DNA from: an uncultured Flavobacteriaceae bacterium
GTDB lineage: Bacteria; Bacteroidota; Bacteroidia; Flavobacteriales; Flavobacteriaceae
Assembly (NCBI GenBank): GCA_947500575.1
Contig: CANMSI010000001.1
Span: 1,178,001 to 1,242,000 of the forward strand
DNA: 64,000 nucleotides
Direction of reading: 5' to 3'
In this document: positions 17,101 through 26,657 of the stretch, piece by piece
Position numbering within the stretch: position 1 is the stretch's first letter
Layout of the letters: each line of letters opens with the position of its first letter
Translations under genes and position numbers: made by a program
The notes under the pieces: model-generated
Databases searched by the model: none
What the model saw: the letters and a program-made list of their open reading frames with translations, nothing else
What the model was told of the DNA's origin: nothing

Positions 17101-17928
17101 AGCTGATAAGGTTTGTTGTGTTTGAGCGTTTAAATTTCCTGTGTATGGATCTGTAGTAGCATCTGTAAAAATGACCTGATCATTATTTGCCACCAACTCT
17201 AAAGTAACTCCTAAATCAGTCTCAAATACCTCATTAATTCTAGTTAAAGTGGCATTGATAGCCCCTAAGGCATCTGCTACCGTTCCACCATGGTATTCGG
17301 TATACTCCCCGGAAGCAGAAATAGCCACTCTAAATTTTCGCACCACCTGTTGATCTACTAATTTATCAATAGGGCCAGGAATGCTGTTATTTTGAAGGTC
17401 CGATTTGGTACTACATACAAAATCATCGCTTCGGAGTGTTTCTGAACTACGATCGTAAACAACATACTGATTGCTATTATGAGACACCCGCTGCATAAAC
17501 GTATTTCGCCTATCAGCTGCATGTACCATCATGGTTTGAATACCATTGTGAGATATGCTAAAACGAATTCTATTTTCCGGATTTCGCAGACTATGCCCAA
17601 CATACGACTTTATGTCAGGATACTTCGATGTAAGTGCTGCGGATAGAACAGATTTTTCCTTAACTTCATAAGGAACCAGAGCTCCTTCTATATTCGGAAA
17701 ATAAACAATGTTTGCCTTTCCTGTGCGCGATCCATTAATCAAACTCTCACGAAATAACTGCTCTTGTAGCGTAAACAATTGTGTAGCCTCAAGATTTAAA
17801 TCTTGTATTGCCTGCCCATTTGCATCATCTAAGGATGCATCTTGTTGCCAATAGCCACTTTGTGCCATGGTGTAAAATGACATAAATAATATGGTAATTG
17901 AAAAAACAAGACGTAATTTTGTAACCAT
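14149..17928 (-). CDS. Secreted reprolysin-like zinc metalloprotease with P-domain and T9SS sorting domain
   Basis: 1259 residues from the ATG at 17928, chosen because a signal peptide (LRLVFSITILFMSFYTMAQS) starts there; the longer frame from 18072 adds 48 residues that do not look like a signal. The zinc site is HEMGHQLGANH at about residue 332, followed by the Met-turn region TIMGYAG. Ig-like and fibronectin-like repeats follow, then a proprotein-convertase-type P-domain (about 845-980), a thrombospondin-3-like Ca site (DNDGDGVFDDGDD) and a type A T9SS domain (ILYPNPVKNN to the end). It is exported by Sec and the type IX system as a surface or secreted protease, and coupled to the lipoprotein at 13469. 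Confidence 0.92.
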   Translation of the reverse strand: MVTKLRLVFSITILFMSFYTMAQSGYWQQDASLDDANGQAIQDLNLEATQLFTLQEQLFRESLINGSRTGKANIVYFPNIEGALVPYEVKEKSVLSAALTSKYPDIKSYVGHSLRNPENRIRFSISHNGIQTMMVHAADRRNTFMQRVSHNSNQYVVYDRSSETLRSDDFVCSTKSDLQNNSIPGPIDKLVDQQVVRKFRVAISASGEYTEYHGGTVADALGAINATLTRINEVFETDLGVTLELVANNDQVIFTDATTDPYTGNLNAQTQQTLSATIGEANYDLGHLFHEDADGGNAGFIGKVCVDNQKGSAFSAARVPEGDKFDLDFVSHEMGHQLGANHTWSFESEGTLVQAEPASGTTIMGYAGIVAGNNVQPQGDDYFHYNSIFQIQEVIDVAPCAVQIPITNVPPVITPVGDFVIPKSTAFVLTGNATDADAGDILTYGWEQIDNGIVTTATFGPNNPGGANFRSLRPTTAPERYFPKLSSVVQGNLTQTNPATNSAWETVSNVQRDLNFALTVRDNAVGGGQVVSDFSKVSVIESAGPFVVTSQQSNEVHVAGTSIDVTWDVSNTDITPINAQSVDILLSTDGGLTFSEVLATAVPNDGAHSVLLPGTATTTARIMIRASANIFFAVNAANFTIAASEIVLNMEATEYEVCTPDDLTVPFVYETYLGFSEEATFSVSGAPTGLNASFSPATATANDTSVNLLLSNTSGVTPGSYPITVVATTANITKEIVLEVNIYNTNFTPVNLVAPIDNAIGTGIRPVLEWEESSGYTAYDIEIATDATFTSVVESATVIFGSYLSSGLLEETIYYWRVKPKNSCGEGTFGTPFSFTTAEVNCAEREANDLPLAISSTGTPTITSKISFVNDLPIVDVNVGLEIDHTFVSDLVISLTSPAGTTVILSSNSCGGSRNIDATFDDASAPFNCGTNPAITGTVKPLGALSAFNGESTLGEWTLEIKDTAPSDGGELKGFSLEICVEGDFRPDNDGDGVFDDGDDLCLGTPKGVEVTSDGCPIFRFPTDQFSVAVESESCSNNNDGAITVTAKETLDYSLTVIGNGINESADFTDIYALENLVAGTYTLCITGTDGTIVYEEFCFDVVVNEPQPLDVSTLLIQSERQALLQLEGSNLYTIELNGETIQTTASEITVDLKNGRNILKVSTGLPCQGTYDEEIFVDGKAILYPNPVKNNAVLYIGSDDASEVQISIHSLNGKMISLKTYPVNDAEVDMDVASLAAGIYVVRFVGRNVSGTIKLLKE

Positions 17929-17982
17929 TAGATAGGGCTTCTTTACACAATCAAATGTAAGTCTTTTTATTATTTTATATAG

Positions 17983-18909
17983 GTGATAACAGTTCAAAAC
18001 ATTTCCGAACACGATGAAACGCATGCTACTGCTATTACTATTGGCACTTTTGATGGGCTGCATATAGGCCATCGTAAAATATTAGAACGCCTCACAAATA
18101 ATGCCAAAGCCTTAGATCTTAAATCCGTTGTCCTTACTTTTTTCCCACATCCTCGAATGGTTTTGCAAAAAGACGCCGACATAAAACTCTTGAATACGAT
18201 TGAGGAAAAAATTCAAATATTTAAAAAAACCGGCTTGGACATTCTCATTATTCATCCTTTCACAATAGCGTTTTCGAGACTTTCGGCAACCGAGTTTGTA
18301 AGAGATATTTTAGTGAATAGTTTGAAAACCAAAAAAATTATTATTGGATATGACCATCGGTTTGGAAGAAATCGAAATGCCAATATTAATGATCTTGTTG
18401 CTTTTGGAAACACCTTAGACTTTGAAGTGGAAGAAATTCCTGTGCAAGAAATTAATGACGTTTCTGTTAGTTCTACTAAAATTCGAAAAGCTTTGCAAGA
18501 AGGCGATGTGCAAACTGCTAATAATTATTTGGGATACCACTATATGTTAACAGGCGTTGTTAAAAAGGGAAAAGGATTAGGGCGGCAATTGCAATTCCCT
18601 ACAGCCAATCTCTTTATCGAAGAGAAGTATAAGTTGATTCCCAAAAATGGGGTGTATGTGGTTCAAAGTACACTTTCGGGAATACCTGTATATGGTATGA
18701 TGAATATAGGATACAACCCTACGGTATCTGGAACGGAAAAAAGTATTGAAATTCACTTTTTTGATTTTGACGGAGATTTGTATGATCAGAAAATACAGAT
18801 CGATATGTTGCATAGAATTCGAGATGAACATAAATTCGATTCGGTAACAGCACTTACCAACCAGTTACACAAAGACAAAGAGACCTCTCTTTCATTAATT
18901 TCGCAATAG
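17983..18909 (+). CDS. ribF: Bifunctional riboflavin kinase/FAD synthetase
   Basis: 308 residues, normal length. It converts riboflavin to FMN and then FAD. The N-terminal adenylyltransferase has ITIGTFDGLHIGHRKI and IGYDHRFGRNR; the C-terminal kinase has GKGLGRQLQFPTAN and GVYVV. The start is GTG, directly after an in-frame TAG at 17980, so no upstream start is possible. It is divergent from the metalloprotease with only 54 bases between starts. The HTTM gene begins 1 base after its stop. Confidence 0.93.
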   Translation: MITVQNISEHDETHATAITIGTFDGLHIGHRKILERLTNNAKALDLKSVVLTFFPHPRMVLQKDADIKLLNTIEEKIQIFKKTGLDILIIHPFTIAFSRLSATEFVRDILVNSLKTKKIIIGYDHRFGRNRNANINDLVAFGNTLDFEVEEIPVQEINDVSVSSTKIRKALQEGDVQTANNYLGYHYMLTGVVKKGKGLGRQLQFPTANLFIEEKYKLIPKNGVYVVQSTLSGIPVYGMMNIGYNPTVSGTEKSIEIHFFDFDGDLYDQKIQIDMLHRIRDEHKFDSVTALTNQLHKDKETSLSLISQ

Positions 18910-18910
18910 A

Positions 18911-20221
18911 ATGTTGAACCGATTTCTTTTTAAAAAAATCGATAATGCTTCCCTCCTCATCTTCAGAATACTTTTTGGTATTCTTATTAGTTGCGAATGC
19001 TATGGAGCCATTTTTACAGGCTGGGTACGAAGGGTGCTAATAGAACCACAATTCACCTTTTCTTTTATTGGTTTTGAATGGATACAGCCCTTACCTGGCA
19101 TTGGAATGTATATTTATTTCTTTGTCATGGGAACGCTAGGAGTGCTAATTGCATTGGGTTATAAGTATCGTTTTAGTATGATTTCGTTTACCATTCTGTG
19201 GACAGGAGTTTATCTAATGCAAAAAACCGCCTATAACAACCACTATTATCTATTAATTCTTATTTCTGGCATCATGGCTTTTTTGCCTGCACACAGAAAC
19301 TACTCCTTAGATGCCAAATACCGTCCTTCCATAAAAACGAATAGCATGCATAACTATGTGAGATGGGCCATCATACTGCAGCTCTTTATTGTTTATACAT
19401 ACGCATCCGTCGCTAAATTATATGGAGATTGGTTAGATTTTAGTATTATAAAAATACTCATGCAAAACAAATCCCATTATTATATAATTGGAGAACTATT
19501 ACAGGAACCATGGGTGCATAAAATTATTGGCTACACAGGCATTTTATTTGATTTATTAGTAATTCCTGCTTTGCTTTGGAAACCTACTCGAAAATTTGCA
19601 TTTGGATTATCTATTGTATTTCATTTATTTAATTCGATTGTATTCCAAATTGGTATTTTTCCCTACTTAGCACTAGCCTTTACCGTGTTCTTTTTTGAGC
19701 CTCAAACAATTAAAAAACTATTTTTAAAGAAGAAAGAGTTGTACGCTGGAAACCAGATCGACATCCCTTCTTTTAGACCTTGGTTGTTATTAGGGGGAAG
19801 CATTTATTTTACAATTCAGTTATTACTTCCCTTGCGGCATCATCTGATTCCCGGAAATGTGCTATGGACAGAAGAAGGACATCGCATGAGTTGGCGTATG
19901 ATGCTAAGAAGCAGAGCTGGAACAGCGCAGTTTAAGATAGTTGATACAGCAAATGGAAAAGAAGAAATAGTTCGATTGGATGATTATCTAACCAAAAAGC
20001 AAAAACGTAAAGTAGCTTGCTACCCAGATTTTATGTGGCAATTTGCGCAACAATTAAAAAAAGACCAAGCCAAACAAGGAAAAAAAATAGCTGTATACGT
20101 AAAATCTAGTGTACGTATAAACGGCAAACCATCTAAGGCTTTTACAGATATTAAAGTAGATCTTGCTAACGAATCTTGGGATCACTTCAAGCATCATGAA
20201 TGGATATTACCCGAAAAATAA
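18911..20221 (+). CDS. HTTM-domain (vitamin K-dependent carboxylase-like) membrane protein
   Basis: 436 residues. An N-terminal region with several membrane helices matches the HTTM family (LLIFRILFGILISCECYG, the AYNNHYYLL loop, WAIILQLFIVYTYASVAKL). A soluble C-terminal part (from about residue 300) has SWRMMLRSRAGTAQFKI. Relatives resemble the membrane part of gamma-glutamyl carboxylase; the bacterial role is not established. It is cotranscribed with ribF (1-base gap). Confidence 0.85.
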   Translation: MLNRFLFKKIDNASLLIFRILFGILISCECYGAIFTGWVRRVLIEPQFTFSFIGFEWIQPLPGIGMYIYFFVMGTLGVLIALGYKYRFSMISFTILWTGVYLMQKTAYNNHYYLLILISGIMAFLPAHRNYSLDAKYRPSIKTNSMHNYVRWAIILQLFIVYTYASVAKLYGDWLDFSIIKILMQNKSHYYIIGELLQEPWVHKIIGYTGILFDLLVIPALLWKPTRKFAFGLSIVFHLFNSIVFQIGIFPYLALAFTVFFFEPQTIKKLFLKKKELYAGNQIDIPSFRPWLLLGGSIYFTIQLLLPLRHHLIPGNVLWTEEGHRMSWRMMLRSRAGTAQFKIVDTANGKEEIVRLDDYLTKKQKRKVACYPDFMWQFAQQLKKDQAKQGKKIAVYVKSSVRINGKPSKAFTDIKVDLANESWDHFKHHEWILPEK

Positions 20222-20289
20222 CAATAAACGTGTAAGCATTGATTCATTGATCAATTAACCCTAAATTTGCCTATCTAAATATACTTTTG

Positions 20290-21561
20290 ATGTTACAGCT
20301 ACAAGCGATCCGCGAGCACAAAGAAGTCATAGCCCAAGCCCTAACAAAGCGTAATATAGACGCCTCTACCTTGCTAGAAGAAGTGCTTCAATTAGACGAA
20401 ACGCGACGGTCTAAGCAAACACAGTTAGATAGTACTTTGGCCGAATCAAATACGCTTTCTAAAGAGATTGGAATGCTCTTTAAAAATGGAAAAGCAGCGG
20501 AAGCTAATGTTTTAAAAACCAAAACTGCAACCTTAAAAGAAGCTACTAAAAATCTTCAAGAAGATTTAAATTCAGCAACGGCAAGTTTGCAGGTTTTACT
20601 ATATCAGATTCCCAATGTACCCCATCCTTCCGTACCTGCAGGAAATTCCGAGGAAGATAACGAAGAAGTTTTTAATGAAGGTGAAATCCCTAAACTAAAT
20701 GCTAAAGCACTTCCTCACTGGGAACTTGCAAAGAAATACGACATCATTGATTTTGAATTGGGTGTGAAAATTGCTGGTGCCGGATTTCCAGTTTATAAAG
20801 GCAAGGGCGCGCGCTTACAGCGTGCTTTAATTGCTTATTTTTTGGATAAAAATACAGCTGCAGGTTATACAGAAATACAGGTGCCACATTTGGTCAATGA
20901 AGCTTCTGGTTACGGCACTGGGCAACTACCAGATAAAGAAGGTCAAATGTATCATATTACAGCAGACGATCTTTATCTCATCCCAACGGCCGAGGTCCCC
21001 GTGACGAATATCTTTAGGGACACCATTCTAAATGCAAAGGATTTTCCTATTTGTTATACAGGCTATACTCCTTGTTTTAGAAGAGAAGCAGGAAGTTATG
21101 GCGCCCATGTAAGGGGCTTAAATAGACTCCATCAATTTGACAAAGTAGAGATTGTTAGAGTAGAACATCCAGACAATTCTTATAAGGCCTTGGATGGAAT
21201 GGTAGATCATATAAAAGATATTTTGAGAGATCTTAAATTACCATTTCGAATTTTGCGTTTATGCGGAGGCGATTTAGGTTTCACGGCTGCGCTCACATTT
21301 GATTTTGAGGTGTATTCTACTGCACAGGAACGTTGGCTAGAAATAAGTTCTGTTTCGAACTTCGAAACGTATCAAGCCAATCGTTTAAAACTTCGCTTTA
21401 AGGACGAAAAGGGAAAACGCCAATTGGCACATACACTTAACGGAAGCTCTTTGGCTTTGCCACGTGTATTGGCCGGAATATTAGAAAACTATCAAACAGA
21501 AGATGGCATTGAGATTCCTGAGGTTTTAATACCGTATACAGGCTTTGATCGTATTGATTAA
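20290..21561 (+). CDS. serS: Serine--tRNA ligase
   Basis: 423 residues. An N-terminal coiled-coil tRNA-binding arm (about residues 28-110) precedes a class II catalytic domain with motif 2 (TGYTPCFRREAGSYG) and motif 3 (GSSLALPRVLAGILENYQ). The ATG at 20290 is preferred over the TTG one codon earlier. TAnnTTTG boxes lie at 20262-20269 and, touching the ATG, at 20282-20289. Confidence 0.95.
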   Translation: MLQLQAIREHKEVIAQALTKRNIDASTLLEEVLQLDETRRSKQTQLDSTLAESNTLSKEIGMLFKNGKAAEANVLKTKTATLKEATKNLQEDLNSATASLQVLLYQIPNVPHPSVPAGNSEEDNEEVFNEGEIPKLNAKALPHWELAKKYDIIDFELGVKIAGAGFPVYKGKGARLQRALIAYFLDKNTAAGYTEIQVPHLVNEASGYGTGQLPDKEGQMYHITADDLYLIPTAEVPVTNIFRDTILNAKDFPICYTGYTPCFRREAGSYGAHVRGLNRLHQFDKVEIVRVEHPDNSYKALDGMVDHIKDILRDLKLPFRILRLCGGDLGFTAALTFDFEVYSTAQERWLEISSVSNFETYQANRLKLRFKDEKGKRQLAHTLNGSSLALPRVLAGILENYQTEDGIEIPEVLIPYTGFDRID

Positions 21562-21645
21562 TTTTCTCTTCAATTGCACAAACAATTGGTTTCATTATTT
21601 TAAAAAGCATCTGTGCCACTAAAAAGATTAGGGTTTCCTTGGCAG

Positions 21646-21653
21646 TATATTTG
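21646..21653 (+). promoter_or_regulatory. -7 box (TATATTTG) of the TPR gene
   Basis: Exact TAnnTTTG match 33 bases before the ATG at 21687. The -33 side is weak. Confidence 0.45.
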
Positions 21654-21686
21654 CATTCGCTAAGTTAAATTTGTTAAATTTCAAGT

Positions 21687-23471
21687 ATGAGAGTTCTCGC
21701 TTTTCTTAGTCTTTTCCTTTTATTTCAGTGGGTTGCTGCTCAGGACGATTTCCTCGCAAAACAATACTTCAATGATGGCGATTTCGAAAAGGCGGTTGTT
21801 TTTTATGAAAAATTGGCTAAAAGAAATCCTCGAAGTGCTACCTATACCCAGAACCTTGTAAATTGCTATCAACAACTGGAGCAATATACCGAAGCCGAAG
21901 AATTTCTATTAAAAAGAATTCAAGGTCCCAATGTCTATCCCACCATCTTTATAGAACTAGGTTACAACTATTCGCTGCAAAAGAAGGAAGAAAAAGCGGT
22001 GATGAGCTATGAAACCGCCCTAACTAAAATTAATGAAAATCCCAACTTAGGATTTAGCATTGGTACACGCTTTCAGCAATACACCCTCCTAGAATATGCT
22101 ATTAAAGCGTACTCCAAAGCAATGGATTTAAATCCTGAATTGAATTATAATTTTCAACTAGCAAGAATTTATGGAGAGCAAGGTAATATTGGGAAAATGT
22201 ATGAATCCTATTTGCTCCTAATGCAAGAAGGCAGATCTTCTAAACCCAATGTATTAAGAAATATCAATGACTTTATTACCGAAAATCCTGAAAATGAAAA
22301 TAACATTACCCTAAAAAAAATATTACTTACCAAAGCGCAAAAAAATCCCGATTTGCTTTGGAACGAACTCCTTAGCTGGCTTTTTGTGCAGCAAAAACAA
22401 TACAACAGTGCCTTTAGTCAGGAAAAAGCAATTTACAAAAGAGACCCTGAAAGCTCTTTACAACGTTTAGTAGGCCTTGGAGATTTAGCAATGGAGGACA
22501 ATGGTGAAGAAGTAGCGCAAAAAATATTTGAATACGTCGTTGCCAATAGTAAAGGGGGAGTTACACAGTTAAAAGCACAATTAAAGCTCATAGACCTGGA
22601 TTTACGCAACCCCAACCAAAGGAAATTGTCTGATGTTCAAAAGAAGTTCGAAGAGCTTATTGCTACCTATGGGTACAAAGCTAGAACTCTTCAATTACAA
22701 ATAGACTATGCTAACTTTCTTACCTTTAAAAAAGACACTCCAGAACCTGCATTAGCTATCCTCGATAAAGTATTAGAACTACCGTTGAACAAGTTTGGAA
22801 AAGCACATGTAAAAATGGCCCTAGGGAATATCCTAGTATACCATAAAAAATTTAATAGAGCCTTAATTTATTTTTCACAAATACAGAAAGATTTAAAAAA
22901 CGATGTAATTGGGCAAAATGCAAGGTTTAAAGTAGCACAAACAAGCTTTTACAAAGGTGATTTTGATTGGGCACTGACACAACTAAAGGTATTAAGGGGA
23001 TCTACCTCACAATTAATAGCAAATGATGCAATGCAATTAAGTTTGCTTATTTCCGACAATTCCTTGGAAGATTCTACGCAAACGGCCTTAAAAAAATATG
23101 CCAGAGCAGATTTATTGGCCTACCAAAATAAAAAGGAAGAAGCGATTACTATTTTAAATGATATTTTAGAAAATCATAAAGGTGAAAAAGTAGAAGATGA
23201 GGCCTTATTGAGACAAGCGGAACTTTTAACACAATCAAAAAACTACGAAGCAGCAGAATTAAATTATCTAAAAATAGTGGAATTTTATCCCAATGATATA
23301 CTTGCAGATGATGCACTGTTTGCACTTGGAGAGCTCTATAGCAAGGCCCTTAATGAACCAGAAAAGGCAAAGAGCTATTATGAAAAAATAATATACAATC
23401 ATCAGGATAGTTATTACTTTCCCCAAGCACGGAAAAACTATAGAAGATTACGAGGAGATACGATTAATTAG
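21687..23471 (+). CDS. Exported tetratricopeptide-repeat protein
   Basis: 594 residues with a signal peptide (MRVLAFLSLFLLFQWVAAQ). TPR units run throughout, for example FNDGDFEKAVVFYEKLAKRNP near the start and ADDALFALGELYSKALNEPEKAKSYYEKI at the end. No enzymatic domain. Probably a periplasmic scaffold in protein-protein contacts; the partner is unknown. The C-terminal part resembles the YbgF/BamD style of TPR. Confidence 0.85.
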   Translation: MRVLAFLSLFLLFQWVAAQDDFLAKQYFNDGDFEKAVVFYEKLAKRNPRSATYTQNLVNCYQQLEQYTEAEEFLLKRIQGPNVYPTIFIELGYNYSLQKKEEKAVMSYETALTKINENPNLGFSIGTRFQQYTLLEYAIKAYSKAMDLNPELNYNFQLARIYGEQGNIGKMYESYLLLMQEGRSSKPNVLRNINDFITENPENENNITLKKILLTKAQKNPDLLWNELLSWLFVQQKQYNSAFSQEKAIYKRDPESSLQRLVGLGDLAMEDNGEEVAQKIFEYVVANSKGGVTQLKAQLKLIDLDLRNPNQRKLSDVQKKFEELIATYGYKARTLQLQIDYANFLTFKKDTPEPALAILDKVLELPLNKFGKAHVKMALGNILVYHKKFNRALIYFSQIQKDLKNDVIGQNARFKVAQTSFYKGDFDWALTQLKVLRGSTSQLIANDAMQLSLLISDNSLEDSTQTALKKYARADLLAYQNKKEEAITILNDILENHKGEKVEDEALLRQAELLTQSKNYEAAELNYLKIVEFYPNDILADDALFALGELYSKALNEPEKAKSYYEKIIYNHQDSYYFPQARKNYRRLRGDTIN

Positions 23472-23528
23472 GAATACTCCAAATTGTCTATGCAACCAAC
23501 ATCTAAAATTATAATCTAAACGAAAAGC

Positions 23529-23840
23529 ATGTTCATATATAATGTCACCATCAATATAGATGAAACGGTCCATGATCAATGGCTTCTATGGATGAAAGAA
23601 AATCATATCCCAGCAATGTTAGCAACTGGAAAATTTACTACAGCCAAACTTTGCAAAGTTTTGGTTGAAGAAGATATGGGCGGAATTACCTATTCTGCTC
23701 AATATACTGCCAAAGACAAAGCCACTTTAGAACAATATTATCAAGAAGATGCTGAACGCCTGCGCAACGATGGGATGAAAAACTTTGCCAATAAGTTTGT
23801 TGCTTTTAGGACAGAATTAGAAATTATTAGTGAACACTAG
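23529..23840 (+). CDS. DUF4286-family protein
   Basis: 103 residues, matching the small DUF4286 family of Bacteroidota ([21 protein letters not shown], then [10 protein letters not shown]). The fold looks like a dimeric alpha-beta ferredoxin type. Function unknown. It lies 5 bases before rsmA, so it is probably cotranscribed with ribosome maturation genes. Confidence 0.85.
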   Translation: MFIYNVTINIDETVHDQWLLWMKENHIPAMLATGKFTTAKLCKVLVEEDMGGITYSAQYTAKDKATLEQYYQEDAERLRNDGMKNFANKFVAFRTELEIISEH

Positions 23841-23845
23841 TACAG

Positions 23846-24715
23846 ATGGGGAAAAGCAAAAAATATGCTGCTAATTCGTACGGGAAAAGCAAAAAGCAAT
23901 CAAATGACACAGGCCATGTTAGGGCTAAAAAACATTTGGGTCAGCATTTTTTAAAGGATGAAGATATTGCTCGTCAAATTGCGGAAACCCTATCCTTTAA
24001 TGGTTATAAAAATGTAATTGAAATTGGGCCTGGCACAGGAGTACTAACAAAATACCTGCTTTTACAAGAGATAGACTTGATAGCTATGGATTTAGACGAA
24101 GAATCCGTTGAATATCTAAACAATAGTTTTCCACTAGAGCATCATAAGATGATGCAACGCAAAGAGGCGTTTACAGTTATTTTAGCTGATTTTTTAAAAT
24201 TTGACTTGGCAACGCTCTTTGGAAATGCCCCTTTTGCCATTACAGGAAATTTCCCTTATAATATCTCTACGCAGATTGTATTCAAAATGTTACAATGGCG
24301 CCATCAGATACCAGAGTTTTCGGGGATGTTTCAGAAAGAAGTAGCACAACGCATTTGTGAAAAAGAGGGAAATAAGACCTATGGTATTCTTTCCGTACTT
24401 GTTCAAGCTTTTTATAACGCAGAGTATCTCTTTACCGTTCCACCAACTGTGTTTAATCCCCCCCCCAAAGTTCAATCTGGTGTTTTACGCCTTGTTAGAA
24501 AACAAGATTACCAATTAAGTTGTGACGAAGAATTATTTTTCAAAATTGTTAAATCTGCCTTCAATCAGCGCAGAAAAACCTTGCGAAACAGCTTAAAAAT
24601 ATGGAACCTCTCTCCTGTTTTAAAAGAAGATGCTATCTTTGATCGCCGTCCGGAACAAATGGCCGTAGCCGATTTTATCGAGCTCACAAAGAAGATAGCA
24701 AATGACACCGTTTAA
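23846..24715 (+). CDS. rsmA: 16S rRNA dimethyladenosine transferase (KsgA)
   Basis: 289 residues. It dimethylates two adjacent adenines in the 3' hairpin of 16S rRNA. Motifs: [16 protein letters not shown] site [12 protein letters not shown], catalytic [11 protein letters not shown], and NPPPKV. The N-terminus is about 25 residues longer than usual, Lys-rich, with a small internal repeat ([16 protein letters not shown]). Pro codons in NPPPKV are three CCC in a row, giving nine C bases (24458-24466), unusual in this AT-rich sequence. It overlaps mgtE by 14 bases. Confidence 0.95.
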   Translation: MGKSKKYAANSYGKSKKQSNDTGHVRAKKHLGQHFLKDEDIARQIAETLSFNGYKNVIEIGPGTGVLTKYLLLQEIDLIAMDLDEESVEYLNNSFPLEHHKMMQRKEAFTVILADFLKFDLATLFGNAPFAITGNFPYNISTQIVFKMLQWRHQIPEFSGMFQKEVAQRICEKEGNKTYGILSVLVQAFYNAEYLFTVPPTVFNPPPKVQSGVLRLVRKQDYQLSCDEELFFKIVKSAFNQRRKTLRNSLKIWNLSPVLKEDAIFDRRPEQMAVADFIELTKKIANDTV

Positions 24716-26051
24716 ACTCACACCAGAGCTCTTAACAGAAATAGAACAGCTCATAGCAAACCATAAAGAAACACATTTGGTGTCTTTACTGGAAGATGTG
24801 CACTATGCAGATGTTGCTGAAATTGTCAATGAACTTAACGAGGAGGAGGCCACCTATCTTATAAAAATTCTGGATAGTGATAAGACTTCCGACGTTCTTA
24901 CTGAGCTAGATGATGATGTTAGAGAGATTATTCTTAGCAATCTTTCAACCAAGGAAATTGCTGAGGAAATTGATGAATTAGATACAGATGATGCAGCAGA
25001 TATCGTTGCAGAATTGCCTATAGAAATTGTCCAAGAAGTAATTTCTGAACTAGAAGATAAAGAACATGCCAAGGATATTGTTGAACTTCTTAGGTATGAT
25101 GAGAATTCGGCCGGTGGACTTATGGCGAAAGAGCTCGTAAAGGTCAAAGAAAATTGGAATGTGCTTACCTGCGTTAAAGAAATGAGACAGCAAGCAGAAA
25201 ATGTTACCCGAGTACATTCTATCTATGTTGTTGATGACGATGAAAAACTAATGGGACGTTTATCGCTTAAAGATTTACTAACCACCTCTACCAAAACACA
25301 TATCAGAGAAGTTTATATTCCAAAAGTAGACTCGGTCAGCGTCAATGAAAAGCCGGAAGAAGTTGCTAAAATAATGTCCAAATACGATTTGGAAGCGATT
25401 CCAGTAGTGGATGAAATAGGACGTTTGGTGGGAAGAATTACCATTGATGATATCGTAGATGTTATCAAAGAAGAAGCAGAAAAAGATTATCAAATGGCTG
25501 CGGGTATCTCTCAAGATGTAGAAGCAGATGATAGTATTTGGGAATTAACAAGAGCGCGACTTCCATGGCTCATTCTAGGCCTTTTGGGTGGTCTTGGAGC
25601 TGCCATCATCATGGGGAGTTTTGAAACCATTATTGAAACCTACACCATTATTCTTTTTTTTACTCCACTTATTGCAGCCATGGCCGGAAATGTTGGTGTG
25701 CAATCTAGTGCCATTATTGTACAAGGATTGGCCAATGATGATATTAAAGGAAGTATTAGCAATAGGCTTTGGAAAGAAATGCTTTTAGCATTGCTAAATG
25801 GAATTATTTTGGCGATGTTACTTTTCTTATTTACGTGGTGGTATCAAGATTTTAGAATTGCGTTAGCGGTGTCTATATCCCTTATAGTGGTGATTATCGT
25901 TGCGGGTATTATAGGTACCTTTATACCTCTATTTTTAGACAAACGAGGCATCGATCCTGCCATTGCTACAGGCCCCTTTATTACTACCAGCAATGATATT
26001 TTTGGTATTCTTATATACTTCTGGATCTCCAAATTAATTCTCGGAATTTAG
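24702..26051 (+). CDS. mgtE: Magnesium transporter MgtE
   Basis: 449 residues. An acidic N-terminal MgtE domain (about 10-130, many Asp/Glu), two CBS domains (about 135-260, for example [23 protein letters not shown]) and a C-terminal membrane domain with five helices ([46 protein letters not shown]). It is a Mg2+-gated Mg2+ channel in the inner membrane. The start lies inside rsmA. Confidence 0.93.
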   Translation: MTPFKLTPELLTEIEQLIANHKETHLVSLLEDVHYADVAEIVNELNEEEATYLIKILDSDKTSDVLTELDDDVREIILSNLSTKEIAEEIDELDTDDAADIVAELPIEIVQEVISELEDKEHAKDIVELLRYDENSAGGLMAKELVKVKENWNVLTCVKEMRQQAENVTRVHSIYVVDDDEKLMGRLSLKDLLTTSTKTHIREVYIPKVDSVSVNEKPEEVAKIMSKYDLEAIPVVDEIGRLVGRITIDDIVDVIKEEAEKDYQMAAGISQDVEADDSIWELTRARLPWLILGLLGGLGAAIIMGSFETIIETYTIILFFTPLIAAMAGNVGVQSSAIIVQGLANDDIKGSISNRLWKEMLLALLNGIILAMLLFLFTWWYQDFRIALAVSISLIVVIIVAGIIGTFIPLFLDKRGIDPAIATGPFITTSNDIFGILIYFWISKLILGI

Positions 26052-26163
26052 AGATTTAAGTCCTTAAAACAATACACAAATTAGGGTGATTTTATGGGTG
26101 AAAAACTCGTATATTTAGTTAATATTAGAAGTTGTCGTTGTGCTCCTTTAGAAACCTATTCAT

Positions 26164-26649
26164 ATGAACCTAGCTCAGATTAAGAATCAGTTAAATGCAA
26201 AATCCATTTTATTATCAGAGGAAGGTTTTTTATCGTATCCCACAGTCATTGGATATGACAAAAGATTTAGATGGAGCTGGATGGCTACGCAACTCAACAC
26301 TTTCATAGTGGCTTCTGATCTGGGAGATACGCCTTTGACGGTTATTGAAATAGAAAAACACTTAAGTGCGGCTTTTAATCATGCTCAGAAAAAATACAAA
26401 GGTTGGCCTCGAGGTTTACAATCTGGTTTGGGTGTCATTTCCATTTTAATTTCAGAAAAAATAGACCCAGAAGCTGTTGCTTATTGCAAACAATTAAAAT
26501 CTGGTAAAAAATGGGCTGGTTTTACCATACCAGTAGTGGTAAATAGCAGCACTTTGGAGGCTAGTTATTTCGAAAAAAATCCACTTTGGGGAAGAATCTA
26601 CTATCCTTTTTTTAAAAAAATGATTCAAGATCTATTACAAACTGTTTAA
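26164..26649 (+). CDS. Conserved protein of unknown function
   Basis: 161 residues, no signal peptide or membrane segment. Not recognised. Mixed alpha-beta composition with aromatic patches (FRWSWMATQLNTFIVASD, KKYKGWPRGLQSGLGVISIL, NPLWGRIYYPFFKKM). The Trp-rich, Lys-rich surface might suit ligand or lipid contact, which is a guess. It starts a run of small genes on the plus strand, with the cupin gene 8 bases later. Confidence 0.7.
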   Translation: MNLAQIKNQLNAKSILLSEEGFLSYPTVIGYDKRFRWSWMATQLNTFIVASDLGDTPLTVIEIEKHLSAAFNHAQKKYKGWPRGLQSGLGVISILISEKIDPEAVAYCKQLKSGKKWAGFTIPVVVNSSTLEASYFEKNPLWGRIYYPFFKKMIQDLLQTV

Positions 26650-26657
26650 AAAAAATT

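Noticed and set aside
17980-17985. TAG directly before GTG at ribF (and again at mfd, 42056-42061) as stop-codon read-through
   Set aside because: No upstream frame of meaning exists. Both proteins begin with their usual family N-terminus after the GTG, so these are simple GTG starts.
17929-18072. 48-residue extension of the metalloprotease
   Set aside because: It would overlap the divergent ribF start and hide the signal peptide that begins at 17928.
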